Shown: positions 1-11,530, numbered from the stretch's first letter. The stretch: 64,000 bases of DNA from Diadema setosum (GCA_033980235.1 CM067064.1:28149781-28213780); one strand, 5' to 3'. The notes: generated by a model from the sequence alone, not told the origin. Made by a program: numbers and translations.

Positions 1-2250
1 ATGGTGATAACCAAGTACTTTAACTCTCATGGAGTGATTTAGAAAGAATGCAACCTTACGACTGCCACTTGCACAAATGCAAGGAGATAAGACCAAACTA
101 TAATCTGTAGAATGCTGGCTAGATCAATCAACTTCACTTCAACCCCTCTCTTGTATTTAATGCATTCTCAAAACTATTACCGAGATAGCCCCAGGAATAC
201 ATAGTATTTTCACTCCTACACGTTAGCTACATTAAATATTCACTGCATTGCACCTTGAAAGTAAACAGTATAACTTATGGAATAGGCATTAAAGGGTTTT
301 TCACACAATAGTGCTAAATTTTTCCCCTAAATCATGACTGCATATAGCAGAAAGCAAGTCACGTCCATTCTCATCAGTGCATGCTGTTCTTTTTTTTATT
401 TCAAACTGATTGAATCAAAGCGGGAAGCAAGTTATATAAAGCTGGCAGCTTGTAAATCTAAAAGTGGATGCAAAAAAATCAGCCCATCTGCCGCAAATCG
501 GATGAGGATATTTCGTGACTCTAAACCGATCCTTGTCGGAGGAAAATCTGGAATTGATTTTACCTGCACGCCTGCCCCCACGAGGGGGAACGGCACCATC
601 AGTTCGCGTTTCCCAATCCCATTCCCACCACGGGAAATGCTGCGTTACAATCATCTCTTATTTTACGCCAGCCAAAGATGGAGAGGGGAAAAAAAGGGGG
701 AGGCAACATCAGAAAAAGAAGAAAATGTTTCGGGAAGTACTAAAATTCTGCGCAGCTCTCACGTCCGCTGGTTCGCCACGTGCCGCCTCGGCTCCGAGAT
801 GGTTTTGATAGCCGAATGGATGCCGTCCGCTCGGAGAGGATGACAAACATTTCAATTTACACTGACAGGAATCCGCCTGATACGGCTACTACACATGGAG
901 GATGTGGAGCAAGAGATAGAGAAGAGAGAGTGAGCGAGAGAGAGAGAAGGAGAGAAGGAGAAGAAGAGCGACAGACGGAGGGGGTAAGAGGAGATGCAGA
1001 GATAACATCTCTGTTACTGAGCTGGACAGTTTTGACTGATAAAAAAAACTTTGCTTTAACTGATTGCACAAAGGAAGAGAGATATGGTTGGGCGCACCAG
1101 AAATTGGCACCAGTTTTTCCTCATTGTCCCGGAGGAGTCGTTATGGAAACAAGCGAGGCGAGGCTTATCGCCATTGCTCTGTTTCAACATGGACCTACTA
1201 GGTCCATGGTTTCCAACAACTGTAGTAGGAGACAATCCCTACAAGTACAACAAATGCTTCATGTTCCCACGGCAACAGTCCTAAATTGCAGGAATTAGGC
1301 ACAAAAAAAGAGGAAAGTGGAAGAATAATGCTGAAAATTTTCAAGGCCTATCTAACTCCCCCCCCCCCAAGAATCATAAAAGAAATCAGTTGCCTTCATA
1401 AGATAATACAGCAACATTTCGAGAAAAAAAGTGCACACAGTTGTCATTTCTTTCTAGAGAAATGATACGAAGTCAAAAGTCAACTTCAAAGTGATGTGTT
1501 TGTGAGAGCCTGGATATTGAGTAAATTCTATAATGTATCCATGAACGCAAATTACCACCTTATGATATGGTTTCTCTTGCAAAGATACTTACCAGCAAGA
1601 CCAGGTTATCCCAGGATGTTGAGTGCTTCAAAACAGTATAAAATCACTGCAGTATTCCATGAATAAAGATTCCAAGCGATATGCAAATGCACGGGCAAGC
1701 AACTACTATCCTGTATAATAAACACAATAATGATCACTTTCCTGGCAGGGTAAGCTGTTCTCATCTATGGAAGAACAGAACCTCAAGAATACATCACACT
1801 CCTGATCCTTCACAACTTCTCTGGAGTGCAAGACTATTGAGGCAGAAACTAAAAAGGTATCCGTGGAAACAAAAGTGAACTGAAAACAGGCCACTTGCTT
1901 CATCCACAGATGAGCAGTCAAATATCAAGGTACTCTGTGTTTTCCATCCTGAACCAAGTCAAATAAAGATTAGATATGATTTCAGATTAGATCTAATGAG
2001 ATTATGTCAGCAGATTGGAAAACTTTCTTTCCACCAATGTTTTCAAAACTTCTGGTTACAAAAATTATCCTCCTGTTGCTATGGGGACATCCACAAACTG
2101 TTAGCTCTAGTGATGAGAGCACTGAGAATCAAAGTGATGCATGGCTGTCCGAGAGCTTGTAGAAGTTGCACGTAGGATTTCGCGAGACATGTGAGGATTT
2201 TGAGAAAGATGCAGTCTATTAACTCCGATGGTGTGATCCGTTCCTAAACA
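1..2250. other. unique AT-rich DNA, no gene recognised
   Basis: The longest open frame is 334-843 on the plus strand (169 codons). It shows no domain, signal peptide or repeat that I recognise and is within what chance gives in a window this size. A CpG-richer patch lies at about 540-850. A purine-rich (GA) stretch lies at 895-985, an X-box-like site at 1263-1276 and an 11-base C run at 1358-1368. Confidence 0.6.
540..850. promoter_or_regulatory. CpG-richer patch, possible regulatory element
   Basis: This stretch is clearly richer in G, C and CpG than its AT-rich flanks. It contains CCCCCACGAGGGGGAACGG near 575-595, which loosely recalls a CTCF core, and CATTCCCACCACGGGAAATG downstream of it. 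Function is inferred only from composition; it could equally be part of an unrecognised exon. Confidence 0.15.
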
Positions 2251-2372
2251 TCCATCACCGACAGTGACGCGACGCCGTCTGAATCGCCCTGCAGACGACT
2301 CTTGTTTCGGAGGGAATCTCGGGGAAGCTGGGTCTGCGTCTGTCAGCCAACGTCAAGCGGGGAGAGATTACG
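2251..2372. promoter_or_regulatory. CpG-richer patch before GT repeat
   Basis: About 120 bases with many CpG (CGCGACGCCG near 2266) sit between AT-rich DNA and a GT microsatellite. No splice sites and no recognisable peptide. Listed as a possible regulatory patch on composition alone. Confidence 0.12.
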
Positions 2373-2386
2373 CTGCTGCAGTGCGA

Positions 2387-2517
2387 GTGTGTGTGTGTGT
2401 GTGTGTGTGTCCGTTGCTTGCTCTTGTGTGGGAGTTTGTGTGAATGTATGTTAAGTCTAGTGTGCATGTCTCTGTGCGTGAGTGTGTGGTGTGTAGCTTG
2501 TGTGTGTGTGTGTGTGT
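2387..2517. repeat. two GT microsatellites
   Basis: Pure GT runs at 2387-2410 and about 2499-2517 are joined by GT-rich, interrupted sequence, probably one older array that has decayed in the middle. The open frame on the minus strand here (His/Thr-rich) comes from the repeat. Confidence 0.95.
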
Positions 2518-3140
2518 ACGGTGAATGCTTTTGAGGTGTAAGGCCCTTAATGCAAGTGTAAAGGCTCAGGATATACACTGTTCCCTCTGCCTCCTTCCTC
2601 TCCCCCTCTCTCCCCCCATATCTCCCCCTCAATCACAGCTCAGTGGTACACGTGGGTTTTAATTTTCTGGCTTACGCTGTCACTTTTCTCTAATCTACTC
2701 TTAGTAATACCTTGGACAATTCTCAGCTTACTCCCTAATACTTTGTTAGCATCTCTGAGATATCCCCCTTTTTTATATGTTTCTTTAATCTAATTTGCAA
2801 AATTTTCCTACTATTTTCTCTCCTGATATTTTTCTTTCTTTTCTGCTTTCCCCTCATTACAAATTCTGATGATCTTCTGAGGTATAGCTGTAAAATATTC
2901 TTGGTCTCTCATTTTTATTTTCTTTCAAAGTAAAATTCATCCTTCTCCAGGTATGTTTTTTTCACCCAGACAGGCCCTGCCTGCTGCACATCCCTCAAAT
3001 CTTGTGGGATTCTATAGGCTCTCTACCTTGCTACTTTGCTCTGCATAATCTTCACACGTTCCTCCACCACTGTATCTCTTTTTCTCTTTCTCTCTATTTT
3101 ACTCCATCTGCCCATATCTCCTTCTCTCTTCCTCCCTTAA
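2518..3140. other. pyrimidine-rich DNA, no gene
   Basis: T/C-rich sequence with many TCTC and TTTC stretches leads into the TCTA array. No gene-like feature seen. Confidence 0.6.
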
Positions 3141-3177
<37 letters not shown>

Positions 3178-3219
3178 CTTGTATGTACCTATAGCTATCT
3201 GTTTATCTACCTATCTACA

Positions 3220-3260
<41 letters not shown>

Positions 3261-3485
3261 CTATAATATCTTTCTACATATCTACCTTCTATCTACTTAT
3301 CTACTTATCTACTTATCTATCTATCTATCTATCTATCCATCTTATCTATCTATCATTGTACCTAGATACCTGTTTATCTATCTATATAATATCTATTTAC
3401 ATATCTACCTGTTAATCCATCTATCGTCTATCTATACTTACCTATCTATCCATCTGTCTATCTATCTATCTCCCTATCTATCTAC
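3141..3485. repeat. TCTA/TC microsatellite, about 345 bp
   Basis: A TC run (3141-3158) passes into long TCTA arrays with many variant units (TACC, TACT, TATA). The Ile/Tyr/Leu/Ser-rich frame that spans it is a by-product of the repeat. Confidence 0.97.
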
Positions 3486-4600
3486 CAATCTTTCTCTCTA
3501 TCTTTTCTTTTATCTCTCCATTTCCTCTCCATTTTCATTCTCTCTTTCTCATTTGTGTAGGTGTGATTAATTGTTGCTCTGCTGCATATAAATCAAGGAG
3601 GCATCTTTACAGCTCATAGATTTTTAATGACACTAATGGGCGTGTTTCTGTTAACTGTTTTGCTGTCTGCTACCTCATTTTGTGATTATTCCTTAATGAT
3701 TTTCTGTTTTAAGGAATACTAGTTGTATCATGGATCACATGTCTGGGCATGTGCTCCACACTGTGACTTTTTTTTTGGGGGGGGGTGTTCACTGTCTGAT
3801 TTCGCAACTTTTGTTCTACACCTACAGTCGAAGATTTGGTTTGTTACATTTAAAGACAAAATGAACATCAAACTATTTATTATTTCCGTGTAGATCTATC
3901 AGTGAGAGCACACTTTAAGTTTTCAAACTTTTCTCAATATAACTTTACTCAACCAAGACAGAAATTGGAAGAAACCCCTTGTGAATTCAGTCATAGGTTA
4001 ATTATAACACATTTCTGGCACTGATGTGATAAATGAAATATTAAGGTAACATACAAGAACTACCAAAAAAAAAAAAATGAAATGGAAAAGAGCACATTAT
4101 GCAGCTTTAAAAGGAGAAAAGAAAACAGCTCTGATATGGAATGGAAACTCTACACCTGAGAGAATTAGACATGGATCGTCACTGAAAAACGGTACGTGAC
4201 AACAGCACTACCTTCCTTTAATCCTTCTCCTTGTCTACTCTGATTTTGTCTATTCAACAAATAATGGCTGTTTCTTTGTCACAAGAAGAAGGATGTGCAT
4301 GTATAATCTGATAAAGCTCCAGCTGCATAGCTCAACTGCATTTCTGCTTCGTCATTACAGAACCCTGGTGTGAATATTGGCACAGATTTCAACAGTTTAA
4401 TACCCCCCATCAGGTATCCAATCCAGAATCCTGTTTATATTTCAACTAGGCAAGGGTGGGAAGAATATGTGCTGTTCCCACAGAAGTAGAAGGTAACTAA
4501 TATGATTACTTATAAACCAGAAACATTCGTGGCATAAAACTTTTACAAGTTGCCACTGGCATTCAAGGAAAATTGTGCAGACTAAACCTTTCACATGTAA
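3486..4600. other. AT-rich unique DNA, no gene
   Basis: No gene seen. A 9-base G run follows a T run at 3769-3785. A 13-base A run lies near 4065. Confidence 0.6.
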
Positions 4601-4609
4601 TTCACTTCT

Positions 4610-5040
4610 GCGAATTTGAGCTCCTCGGGGGGAAAATTCGCGGAAGTTTCATGCACTCAAAAAAGAAAAAGTCAGGTTTTACAGTATTACGACTACATAC
4701 GCTTCAGGCAAAGTGCACTCAACAGTATGAACGCATCTTTTAATCCTGGAAACTACTCTCTCTGTTTTTCCCTGCTGGTTGGCAAAAGACTCTCATCTCA
4801 ATTAGAGCAGGAGGGGTGGGCAAAGCAGCCGAGGTGCTCATCACCGAGGTTTATGGGGAGGGCGTCAGGGGAGCCATGCACCCGGGCGAAATGTCATCAG
4901 CAATGGGGTGTGAAAGTGCTTGTTAGCGGGCCAGCGAGGGCGTATTTTCAATCACTCTGATTCGTCGAGTGTCGCACCCCGTAACATTTGGGACACACCG
5001 GGAGTGACAATGACCTGTTTTGTTGTGACTTTCCTGTGTG
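4610..5040. promoter_or_regulatory. CpG-richer patch, possible regulatory element
   Basis: GC-richer island in AT-rich DNA; the densest part is 4800-5010. Motif-like strings include GAGGTTTATGGGGAGG (4844) and GTGACAATGACC (about 5004). The plus-strand frame 4616-4960 (114 codons) crosses it but shows no domain. Regulatory role is inference. Confidence 0.2.
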
Positions 5041-5551
5041 CTGAAGCAGCATATAGGAAACAAAGGTCTGAGCCCCATTTCATCAAAAGATATACATGTA
5101 ATCGATTATAAATTTCCTTACAACACAAGCTGCCATAGACTTACAGTTGAAATCGACTATAAAATCAATGTTAACTCTTCATAAAACAGGGCTCAGAAAT
5201 ATCAAAATACACAGATACAGATGCAGCATCCTGGACATCTCAGCCATGAAAAACTGCATAATAACTTGTTTAATTATTAAGTAAGAAAATTCACATTTTG
5301 CCCAAACATCAAAAGTTTGATAATTGAACTGTGCATCTAAATGTCAGTCTATAAATGTTCTTTTCGCTGTACGTATGAAACGTAAAGATATTGACAGAAG
5401 GGGAGGGGATAATAGACCCTAAACACATTATTGGAACCTAAAAGTGATATAAGTAAATACTAAATTGGAAGACGCCACAGGACAAATATACATAAGTTGA
5501 ATAAAAAGAAGAAAAGAAGATAAACATGTAGAGATACAGAGATCGAGACAA

Positions 5552-5555
<4 letters not shown>
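5041..5555. other. AT-rich DNA, no gene
   Basis: Nothing recognisable apart from purine richness towards the GA array on the right. Confidence 0.6.

Positions 5556-5599
<44 letters not shown>
5556..5599. repeat. GA microsatellite
   Basis: Perfect GA dinucleotides over about 44 bases. Three overlapping minus-strand Ser/Leu frames over it are artefacts. Confidence 0.97.
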
Positions 5600-5602
<3 letters not shown>

Positions 5603-5707
5603 AGGTATAAAGAGTGAGTATGCAGCCATGGCACCCATCCAAATCATCTCAGCCATGCCAAATATTGGTCGTAGCCGTCAAGTTGATTGTTGCAGTGTGA
5701 CAAATAA

Positions 5708-5752
5708 CCACTCGTAATCTGAGCCGTCTTAGCCGGAATAGAGCATAAACAC
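5708..5752 (+). repeat. 45-bp direct repeat, left copy
   Basis: An imperfect copy of this stretch recurs in the same orientation at 6198-6242 (shared CACTCGTAATCTGA and ATAAACAC, with a one-base indel). The pair brackets the inverted-repeat element at 5765-6195. Confidence 0.85.
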
Positions 5753-5764
5753 ATCTACTACTAC

Positions 5765-6195
5765 TTTGGCTGCGTTTATCTAACTCGACAGAAAGAATCA
5801 CGTTTCAAAAGGCATTTCGAAAAGGCATTTTACAAACATGGTTTGAAATGCGATTCGCGGGGTGCCACATTTATCTCAACATTATAATCGCGATGCAAGT
5901 GTTATCACTGCCGAGCTGCTTTCCGCTGTTCGACCTGGAAATTAGAGGTCAACTGAGGCGCTTGCTTTTTTGTAACCGACGGCGGGTATGCTAGAAGTTG
6001 ACCTTGGCAGCTCGGGGATATAGATGCGTTTCAAAACAGCACTGCATTTATCTACTCGCAGAAAGGTGATCCTGGTCTCGAATACATTTCAAATCGCCTT
6101 TAAATGGAATTTCATTATCTATTGCCCCAAAATGCTTTGAACACGTTTAGGATCATATTTCTGCCTCAGAAAATTTTTGGATAAACGCACCCAAA
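5765..6195. mobile_element. 431-bp MITE-like element with TTTGG termini
   Basis: The left end reads TTTGGCTGCGTTTATC and the right end is its inverted near-match GATAAACGCACCCAAA, giving a 16-bp terminal inverted repeat with one mismatch. TAC sits directly outside both ends (5762-5764 and 6196-6198) and may be a 3-bp target duplication. There is no coding capacity, so it would depend on a transposase elsewhere. A 3-bp duplication would suit a PIF/Harbinger-type enzyme, but TAC is not the usual TWA target. The inside is CpG-rich and holds internal near-repeats of the GCRTTTATCTA end motif. Confidence 0.65.
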
Positions 6196-6197
6196 TA

Positions 6198-6242
6198 CCC
6201 ACTCGTAATCTGAACGTCTCGGCCGGGATAGAACATAAACAC
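6198..6242 (+). repeat. 45-bp direct repeat, right copy
   Basis: Partner of 5708-5752. It is far longer than a normal target-site duplication. Either the target was already tandemly duplicated or a larger unit was duplicated after insertion. Confidence 0.85.
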
Positions 6243-6636
6243 TCCCGCTTTACAGAGAGAGAAAGAGAGAGAGAAAGCACAGTCTAAACCCAATGGGACT
6301 GAAGCCTTACTAAAATGCATATCCATATATCGACCATCTGGTCACCATTACTGAAGAAATTTTATCCTTTCATGAAAATTCTGGCAAATCTCCCTTCGCA
6401 TACCCTCGAATGGAACCTGAAATCATAAAATCAAACCATTCAGTCATCTCAATCAATGGTGTTTAGGTAATATTCATAGACTTGCATCCTCCGGCACAAT
6501 GCTTTAAAAAAAAATGTTCAGTTAGATTGAGCCTTCTGTGCCACAGAGCCGAAGCTTTGAATTTCATTTTCCCTTCTACGCTTGGTGTGCAGACACTGTG
6601 AACAGATTTGAAGGCATCAACACTTCCAACTCCATG
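6243..6636. other. AT-rich DNA, no gene
   Basis: A short GA-rich stretch (6255-6277) and otherwise featureless AT-rich sequence. Confidence 0.6.
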
Positions 6637-6732
6637 TTAACCTACTGAAGACTAATCCCAAGTAATCTCGGGTAGCTGTCTATGGATAATGTGTGTAAAA
6701 TAGCAATACCAGCTCATCCTCAGTGGGTTTAA
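6637..6732 (+). mobile_element. short TTAA-bounded MITE, family A copy 1 (diverged)
   Basis: Starts with TTAACCTACTGAAGAC and ends with CTCAGTGGGTTTAA, matching the inverted ends of the better-preserved copies at 8339, 39251, 41504 and 54198. The middle keeps the family signature ATCTCGGG then GTGTCTATGG-like sequence. It is the most diverged of the five copies. Only 8 bases separate it from the next element. Confidence 0.7.
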
Positions 6733-6739
6733 GCTGATT

Positions 6740-7293
6740 TTAAAGGTAGGGGATACCTTTTACAGACCTCCCAAAATGCAGCAAAACATTAAATATGAAC
6801 CTCAGGGGACTTGCTTAGGCCACTGCTTAGAAATTTGGAAGTCAACAGTTATCTAAAATTTGAATAATGCACAAAACTCAACTACTCAGTAGTTCTGTGT
6901 GTCAGCCACATTTAAGCCTTTCTGTTGCATTCTTCTGTATTTGTGATCTATAAACACAAATCTAAAAGTACAAGAGCTGATGTAATAACATATAGTGTGG
7001 CAAGAATGTATATAGAAATTTTTGTAAATGTTGATGAACTTTCTTCACAAATATACATGATGGACACACATGCAGTACATGGGTCTGCAAAGGTAGCCTT
7101 GTAATGTACTGGAATTTACGGTGAGCCCCGAAAACAATTCAATTCAAAATCTAATAGTCAAAAAAGTGTACTAAATGTTACCTTCCACTTTCAATACTTT
7201 ATGGGAGTTTCTAAAATGATACTCTCTTCAACATACCACTGTATTTATACAACTCTTCATTTAAGGCGTGCAAATGGGATTCCCTACCTTTAA
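6740..7293. mobile_element. 554-bp TTAA-bounded MITE-like element
   Basis: Left end TTAAAGGTAGGGGATACC and right end GGATTCCCTACCTTTAA are inverted near-copies, with TTAA at both edges. TTAA is the target duplicated by piggyBac-type transposases, so a non-autonomous piggyBac-like element is the best reading. No coding sequence inside. Internally it is plain AT-rich DNA. Confidence 0.7.
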
Positions 7294-8338
7294 AGTCTGA
7301 CTAAAGTCAAAAAAGCAAATGGAAGTGTCATACTGATTAGATAGGATAAGAAAATCACAATATTTTCTCAAAATAGAAATTTCAGATGTTCTCATGAAGC
7401 AGTATGGATCATAATCATGCATAAAATAAATGAAGTCATGAAGCCATTCACCTCACAACTTTTCCATTTAATATCATAAAAATCTTCACTGAAATTTGTT
7501 TTTTTACTCATAGGTACACCTGAAAAATGATCTAAGGAGGACATTTCATTCTTTACATCAAATCATTCTTGAGTGCTTAAATCTACCTATAATGGCATAT
7601 TAAAGAGAGTTTTCATAGTTTGTAAACAAAAAGAAAATTTTATATTTTCATGTGCATAGCAATCATGAAAAGTAAAACGAAAACAAGCCAAAAAGATACA
7701 GAAACCTGCGCGTAGGTGGTGTCAATATTCGGCACACAAATTACACGTCACAAAATGAAACAACAATAAGTCAGATTGAAGATGTTATACAATGCTCCTT
7801 AAAATATCTTCTTCTTTTTTTTTCCAATGAAAAACAAAAACAGAATAAGCTGTGGAGATACAGTGGCTACAGAACCTACTACTTGTCTTTCTGTTTCACT
7901 ACATGAATATACTGAAGCCAACCCCCACTGATTCTAATTAATGTGTTTTTTTGTTTGTCTCAACTGTGCCTGTGAACACGCCTTGATTTGGTCACAGTGC
8001 CAGCGGGAAACAAACCTCTTATTTTTGCTCTGTTTCATTTGTCAACTGCATCCTGCAATGACTAAAGGCCTATTGACCTTTATGTCAGTAATTATGGCAA
8101 TCACTGCAGAGCACATAGCAGGAGTTTTCTGTGACATTCTATGTTTTTTGTTGTTGATAGAATAGGGTGTTTCTACCAGTCTAGCTGCCGAGATAGTAAT
8201 GACAGTAATCGCTGTAATTTGCACTGCACCAAATCCATTAAATGGCTTTCATAAATGATGACTTCTATTTGAGGAAAAGCCACTTCCATCTATCGATGGT
8301 GTATAAATTTGCATCTCCTCAAATTTGTCTCTTCAAAC
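7294..8338. other. AT-rich DNA, no gene
   Basis: Nothing recognisable. Frames 7941-8165 (+) and 8042-8224 (-) are short and anonymous. Confidence 0.6.
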
Positions 8339-8431
8339 TTAACCCATTGAGGATGAGTCCCTAGTATCCACGGGCAAGTGTCTATGTGAAATGTGTGTTG
8401 TAGCAAAATCAGCCTGTCCTCAATGGGTTAA
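8339..8431 (+). mobile_element. short TTAA-bounded MITE, family A copy 2
   Basis: Ends TTAACCCATTGAGGATGAG and GTCCTCAATGGGTTAA form a 15-bp terminal inverted repeat with TTAA at both edges. The core CGGGCAAGTGTCTATG and TAGCAAAATCAG is shared with copies 3, 4 and 5. About 93 bp, non-coding. Confidence 0.85.
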
Positions 8432-9100
8432 CCTACCCTTGGCCGTACCATCCGCTGCCAGGCTGCTTTCGCATAAAGCCCGGCCGTCACACGAGGGCGA
8501 TATCTGTCATATCTGTGATGTAAACAAGGTGGTGTGCAAATTGAAGATGATGCCTGAGCAAATGCTGAGGCTGGCAACAAGGTATGTGTATCTATCTTAA
8601 TTAGGCCCCAAAACCTTTGCCCAACAAAAAGAAAGGAAAGGGAAAAACAAAACAAAACAAAAAACACAACTTGCATCTCAGTATGGGTGAGTGGGGGAGG
8701 GGGGGGGGGGGGAGTACTATCTGTTATTTACCTGGATCAGATTTCAAGGCACTGTTTAACTGTGATGGCAAAGTAGATCATACATGTCCATAAGAGATCC
8801 ATTTGGATCTAAGCAAAAGCATGTCCAAAAAAAAAAAAAAAGAAGACAAAAAGGCAAGAGCTTTCCATGACCAGTAAGAGAAAGTACAATCAAGTTGATA
8901 TACACCAATTCTTATTACTCATTCTCTACCAGGATGAAAAGTTCATATCTGGTATCAACATCTCACCGGTCACATCTTCTTGGATGAATTCAGCCATATC
9001 TTTCCTGTAAAACAATTATCCCACATCTTTCATGTCTTTTATTAAGTGAATCTTTCTTACAGTAAAAGTTTCTTTCATGAGGTTTTTACAGGTATATGTT
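8432..9100. other. unique DNA with CpG-richer start and G run
   Basis: The first 100 bases are CpG-richer (GCCCGGCCGTCACACGAGG near 8478). A 14-base G run lies at 8699-8712 and a 14-base A run near 8828. No gene recognised. Confidence 0.6.

Positions 9101-9148
<48 letters not shown>
9101..9148. repeat. TG microsatellite
   Basis: Near-perfect TG dinucleotides with one early CG interruption. Confidence 0.97.
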
Positions 9149-9151
<3 letters not shown>

Positions 9152-9693
9152 TGGTCACAAATATTAAACATGATTATGAGACAAGGCATGAGGGTAAGTT
9201 AATATGTTTCAAAAAACATATTTTGCTTGTTCAACTGAATGATGACATAAGACTTATAGCTCTAATGCGCACATTTGTACTTCTGTGTAGTGTTTTATTT
9301 GCCCATATGCATAGCATGTGATCAAGCAGCATTAATGAGTCTGATCAAGTTAATAAAGGAGAATCTTTATCGTAAGAGTTTTGTGTATACATGGTTGCAT
9401 TTCTTTGAATAGATCTTTGTTTGCAAGAAGCTCTATTTTTTTCTATGCATGTAAAAATTTATGTGATCAAGCAGCATTAGTGAGTAGAAAACTAGCTGCT
9501 TTCATTTCTTGTGTGTGTATTTGTTTCTTTGTTAACGTGAATTTGACATCATTGTATAACATTTTTCTAAAGAATAAGAAAAAAGTGCGCGTCTGTAAGT
9601 TTAGCATGTTTGCATACACTTCTGTGCATAAGTGAACACCTGATTGGTGTTGGAATGGTATAATTCATGGGATGGATTACCACAGTAAGCATG
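9149..9693. other. AT-rich DNA with a 25-bp direct repeat
   Basis: The string ATGTGATCAAGCAGCATTA followed by RTGAGT occurs at 9316-9340 and again at 9461-9485, differing at one position. Flanks do not match, so this is a short local duplication. No gene seen. Confidence 0.7.
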
Positions 9694-9820
9694 TTAAAGG
9701 ACAAGTTCACATAATAATATACTTGTGAATTGAGAGAATGAAGTAAAATCAGCAGAACGCATCAGTGAAAGTTTGAGGAAAATCTGACTATCCACTCAAA
9801 ACCTGTGAGTCCTTGAAGGG
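9694..9820 (+). mobile_element. one end of a TTAA-type dispersed repeat
   Basis: Starts TTAAAGGACAAGTTCAC and continues with GAATTGAGAGAATG and AGTGAAAGTTTGAGGAAAAT, a pattern I associate with a dispersed echinoderm repeat (from memory, not searched). No inverted partner end is visible downstream, so this is probably a truncated copy. Confidence 0.5.
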
Positions 9821-10480
9821 TGGGACAGGGGTAGGATGGGGCTGGGGTAATGGGAGGGGCTGGAATAAGGGGTGGCAGGTAAAGTTTGGGAGCTGGTAGA
9901 GCGGAGGATTCTGTGTAACAAGTTCATCATTATGGAAGCCATAATGTAAAAGAAAATGAATGCTCTATATTTTACTCTGAAACCATATGACAATGACAGA
10001 AAAGGTAAAGCGATGGCCTTAGGGTTTTCTTCTTTTCTTTCTAATATATAATCCTTTTGTTTATTTCAGTGCATATATTTAATATAAATTGCATCACTGA
10101 ATCCATGTCCTTCATGGCTTCACTTTAACAATTAATTGCTCTCTGTTTCTCTCTTTCTTGTTTTTGAACAATAATGAAGTAACAAGCCCAGGAATGGTTA
10201 AAAAAAGATGCATTGACTAAAACTATATGAAGGCTGCTCAAATAGAAATTCTGAACGACTAGCAGTATTAACCTATAATTAGTGTTTGGTGTTTGTCAGT
10301 CAGTAGGTAATCAAATCAACATGGCACTTTTGTTGATTCCTCTCCATGATTACATATTTTTTTAATATATATGGCTTCTTTTTTCTACTTGTGTCAAGGA
10401 GTTTGGGAGTTATTGCTCTGTGCTTCACTCTTTCTTCTTTATTCATTTATATGCACTTATTATTTTTTTAGCTTCAAATT
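9821..10480. other. AT-rich DNA, no gene
   Basis: A G-rich stretch at 9817-9900 is followed by AT-rich sequence with nothing recognisable. Confidence 0.6.
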
Positions 10481-10499
10481 TGAAGGAGAATAAAATATA

Positions 10500-10980
10500 T
10501 TGGCAAAATAAGGCTCAAAGTAGCATGCTGTTTATTGGGGTATTCTCCCAAAAGCTGCACGCAGAGAGAAATTCACTGGTTCTGTTGTAATTAAAGTTCT
10601 TATGAGGGAATGGGCACAAAAACATCATTCATGCTCCCTCTGCGTAATGAGGCCTTCTCACCAGTGTCACTCTCCACATGTGGCTAGCTTAATGGATGAA
10701 AACTTACAAGGGGCCTATTAATGAAGCCCCCGTGGTTCCGATCCTTTTTTTTTCAGGTCCACCCAAGACCCTCGCACTCTAACCCTCCCAGCATGAGGGT
10801 CTTCTCCAGCCCCCCTACACCGGAAAAAGAAAAAAAAAAAAGAGAGAGAAAAAAAAAAAAATCTATTTCACAGTCCGCCGCTTTACTCCATTTAGATCTC
10901 ACATGTGCTTCATTTGTATGACATCTTTCCGCCCCGCTGCGCTGATTAGCGAGGGCAAGATTCGATCATTGCTCATGAAG
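10500..10980. promoter_or_regulatory. motif-rich unique patch
   Basis: GC-richer than its surroundings. It carries homeodomain-like cores (TTGTAATTAAAG near 10585, GCTTAATGGATG near 10687, CCTATTAATGAAG near 10714) and is broken by A runs at 10830-10861. A CAG after a T run near 10755 resembles a splice acceptor, but no donor or convincing peptide follows. Enhancer-like by composition only. Confidence 0.2.
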
Positions 10981-11008
10981 GTATCACAGCTTTTTATTTT
11001 CTTTTTGT

Positions 11009-11021
11009 GGGGGGGGGGGGG
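11009..11021 (+). repeat. 13-base G run
   Basis: Uninterrupted G run, one of many long G or C runs in the window. Confidence 0.95.
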
Positions 11022-11039
11022 AGGAGTTCAGCTGAGAGG

Positions 11040-11530
11040 ATGGAGTTAAAGACTTGTTCTCTACTCGCAAATCGGAAATGAGGTGCAGTCTCACCTGTAA
11101 ATTCCTGGCGGCGGTCACAAATCTACCGCGATCAAAAAGATGTTTTTATCACATCCATCACGAAATAGATTGCCATCTTCCTCGTGAGAGGCAGAGACAG
11201 AGAGGCGAGATAAAATTGATAGTGAACATGATTTTTCTTTCTTTCCTTTTTATCAAACTCTCCCTCTCTCTCCTCCCGCTCTCTCTTCAGATCAGAAAAT
11301 GTGGGAAATAATTGAGGCCCACCTGGTCGTGCATGATGTATTGTTGGCCGAACGGACAGCCTTGGATAAACAGCGCGGTAAATATTTACACCGACATCAA
11401 TTTGGGATTAATAATCAACCCCTTGTGCGACGTCAGATTTTATTCCAGACAAAACCCGAACTTGAGAGAGTGGGACGACGCAACAGAAACGGAGAGTTCA
11501 CGAAAATCACATCAGCGCAAAACAGAGAGA
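11040..11530. promoter_or_regulatory. motif-rich patch with Fox-like palindrome
   Basis: CpG-richer unique DNA. It contains the perfect 12-bp palindrome GTAAATATTTAC (11378-11389), which is two overlapping forkhead-type cores, and GGGATTAATAATCAACC near 11404 with an Otx/bicoid-type GGATTA. A pyrimidine tract ending in CTTCAG at 11286-11290 resembles a splice acceptor. Open frames exist on both strands (11299-11640 plus, 113 codons), but none matches a family I know. Enhancer is my preferred reading; an exon is the alternative. Confidence 0.25.

Noticed and set aside
334..843. 169-codon plus-strand frame
   Set aside because: Unique sequence but no domain, no splice or promoter context, and an expected chance length for six frames of 64 kb.
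3002..3415. 137-codon Ser/Ile/Tyr-rich frame
   Set aside because: Lies on the TCTA microsatellite; composition is explained by the repeat.
3141..3485. CRISPR array or other spaced-repeat system
   Set aside because: The short units are contiguous microsatellite repeats without unique spacers, and the genome is eukaryotic. The same applies to the other tandem arrays.
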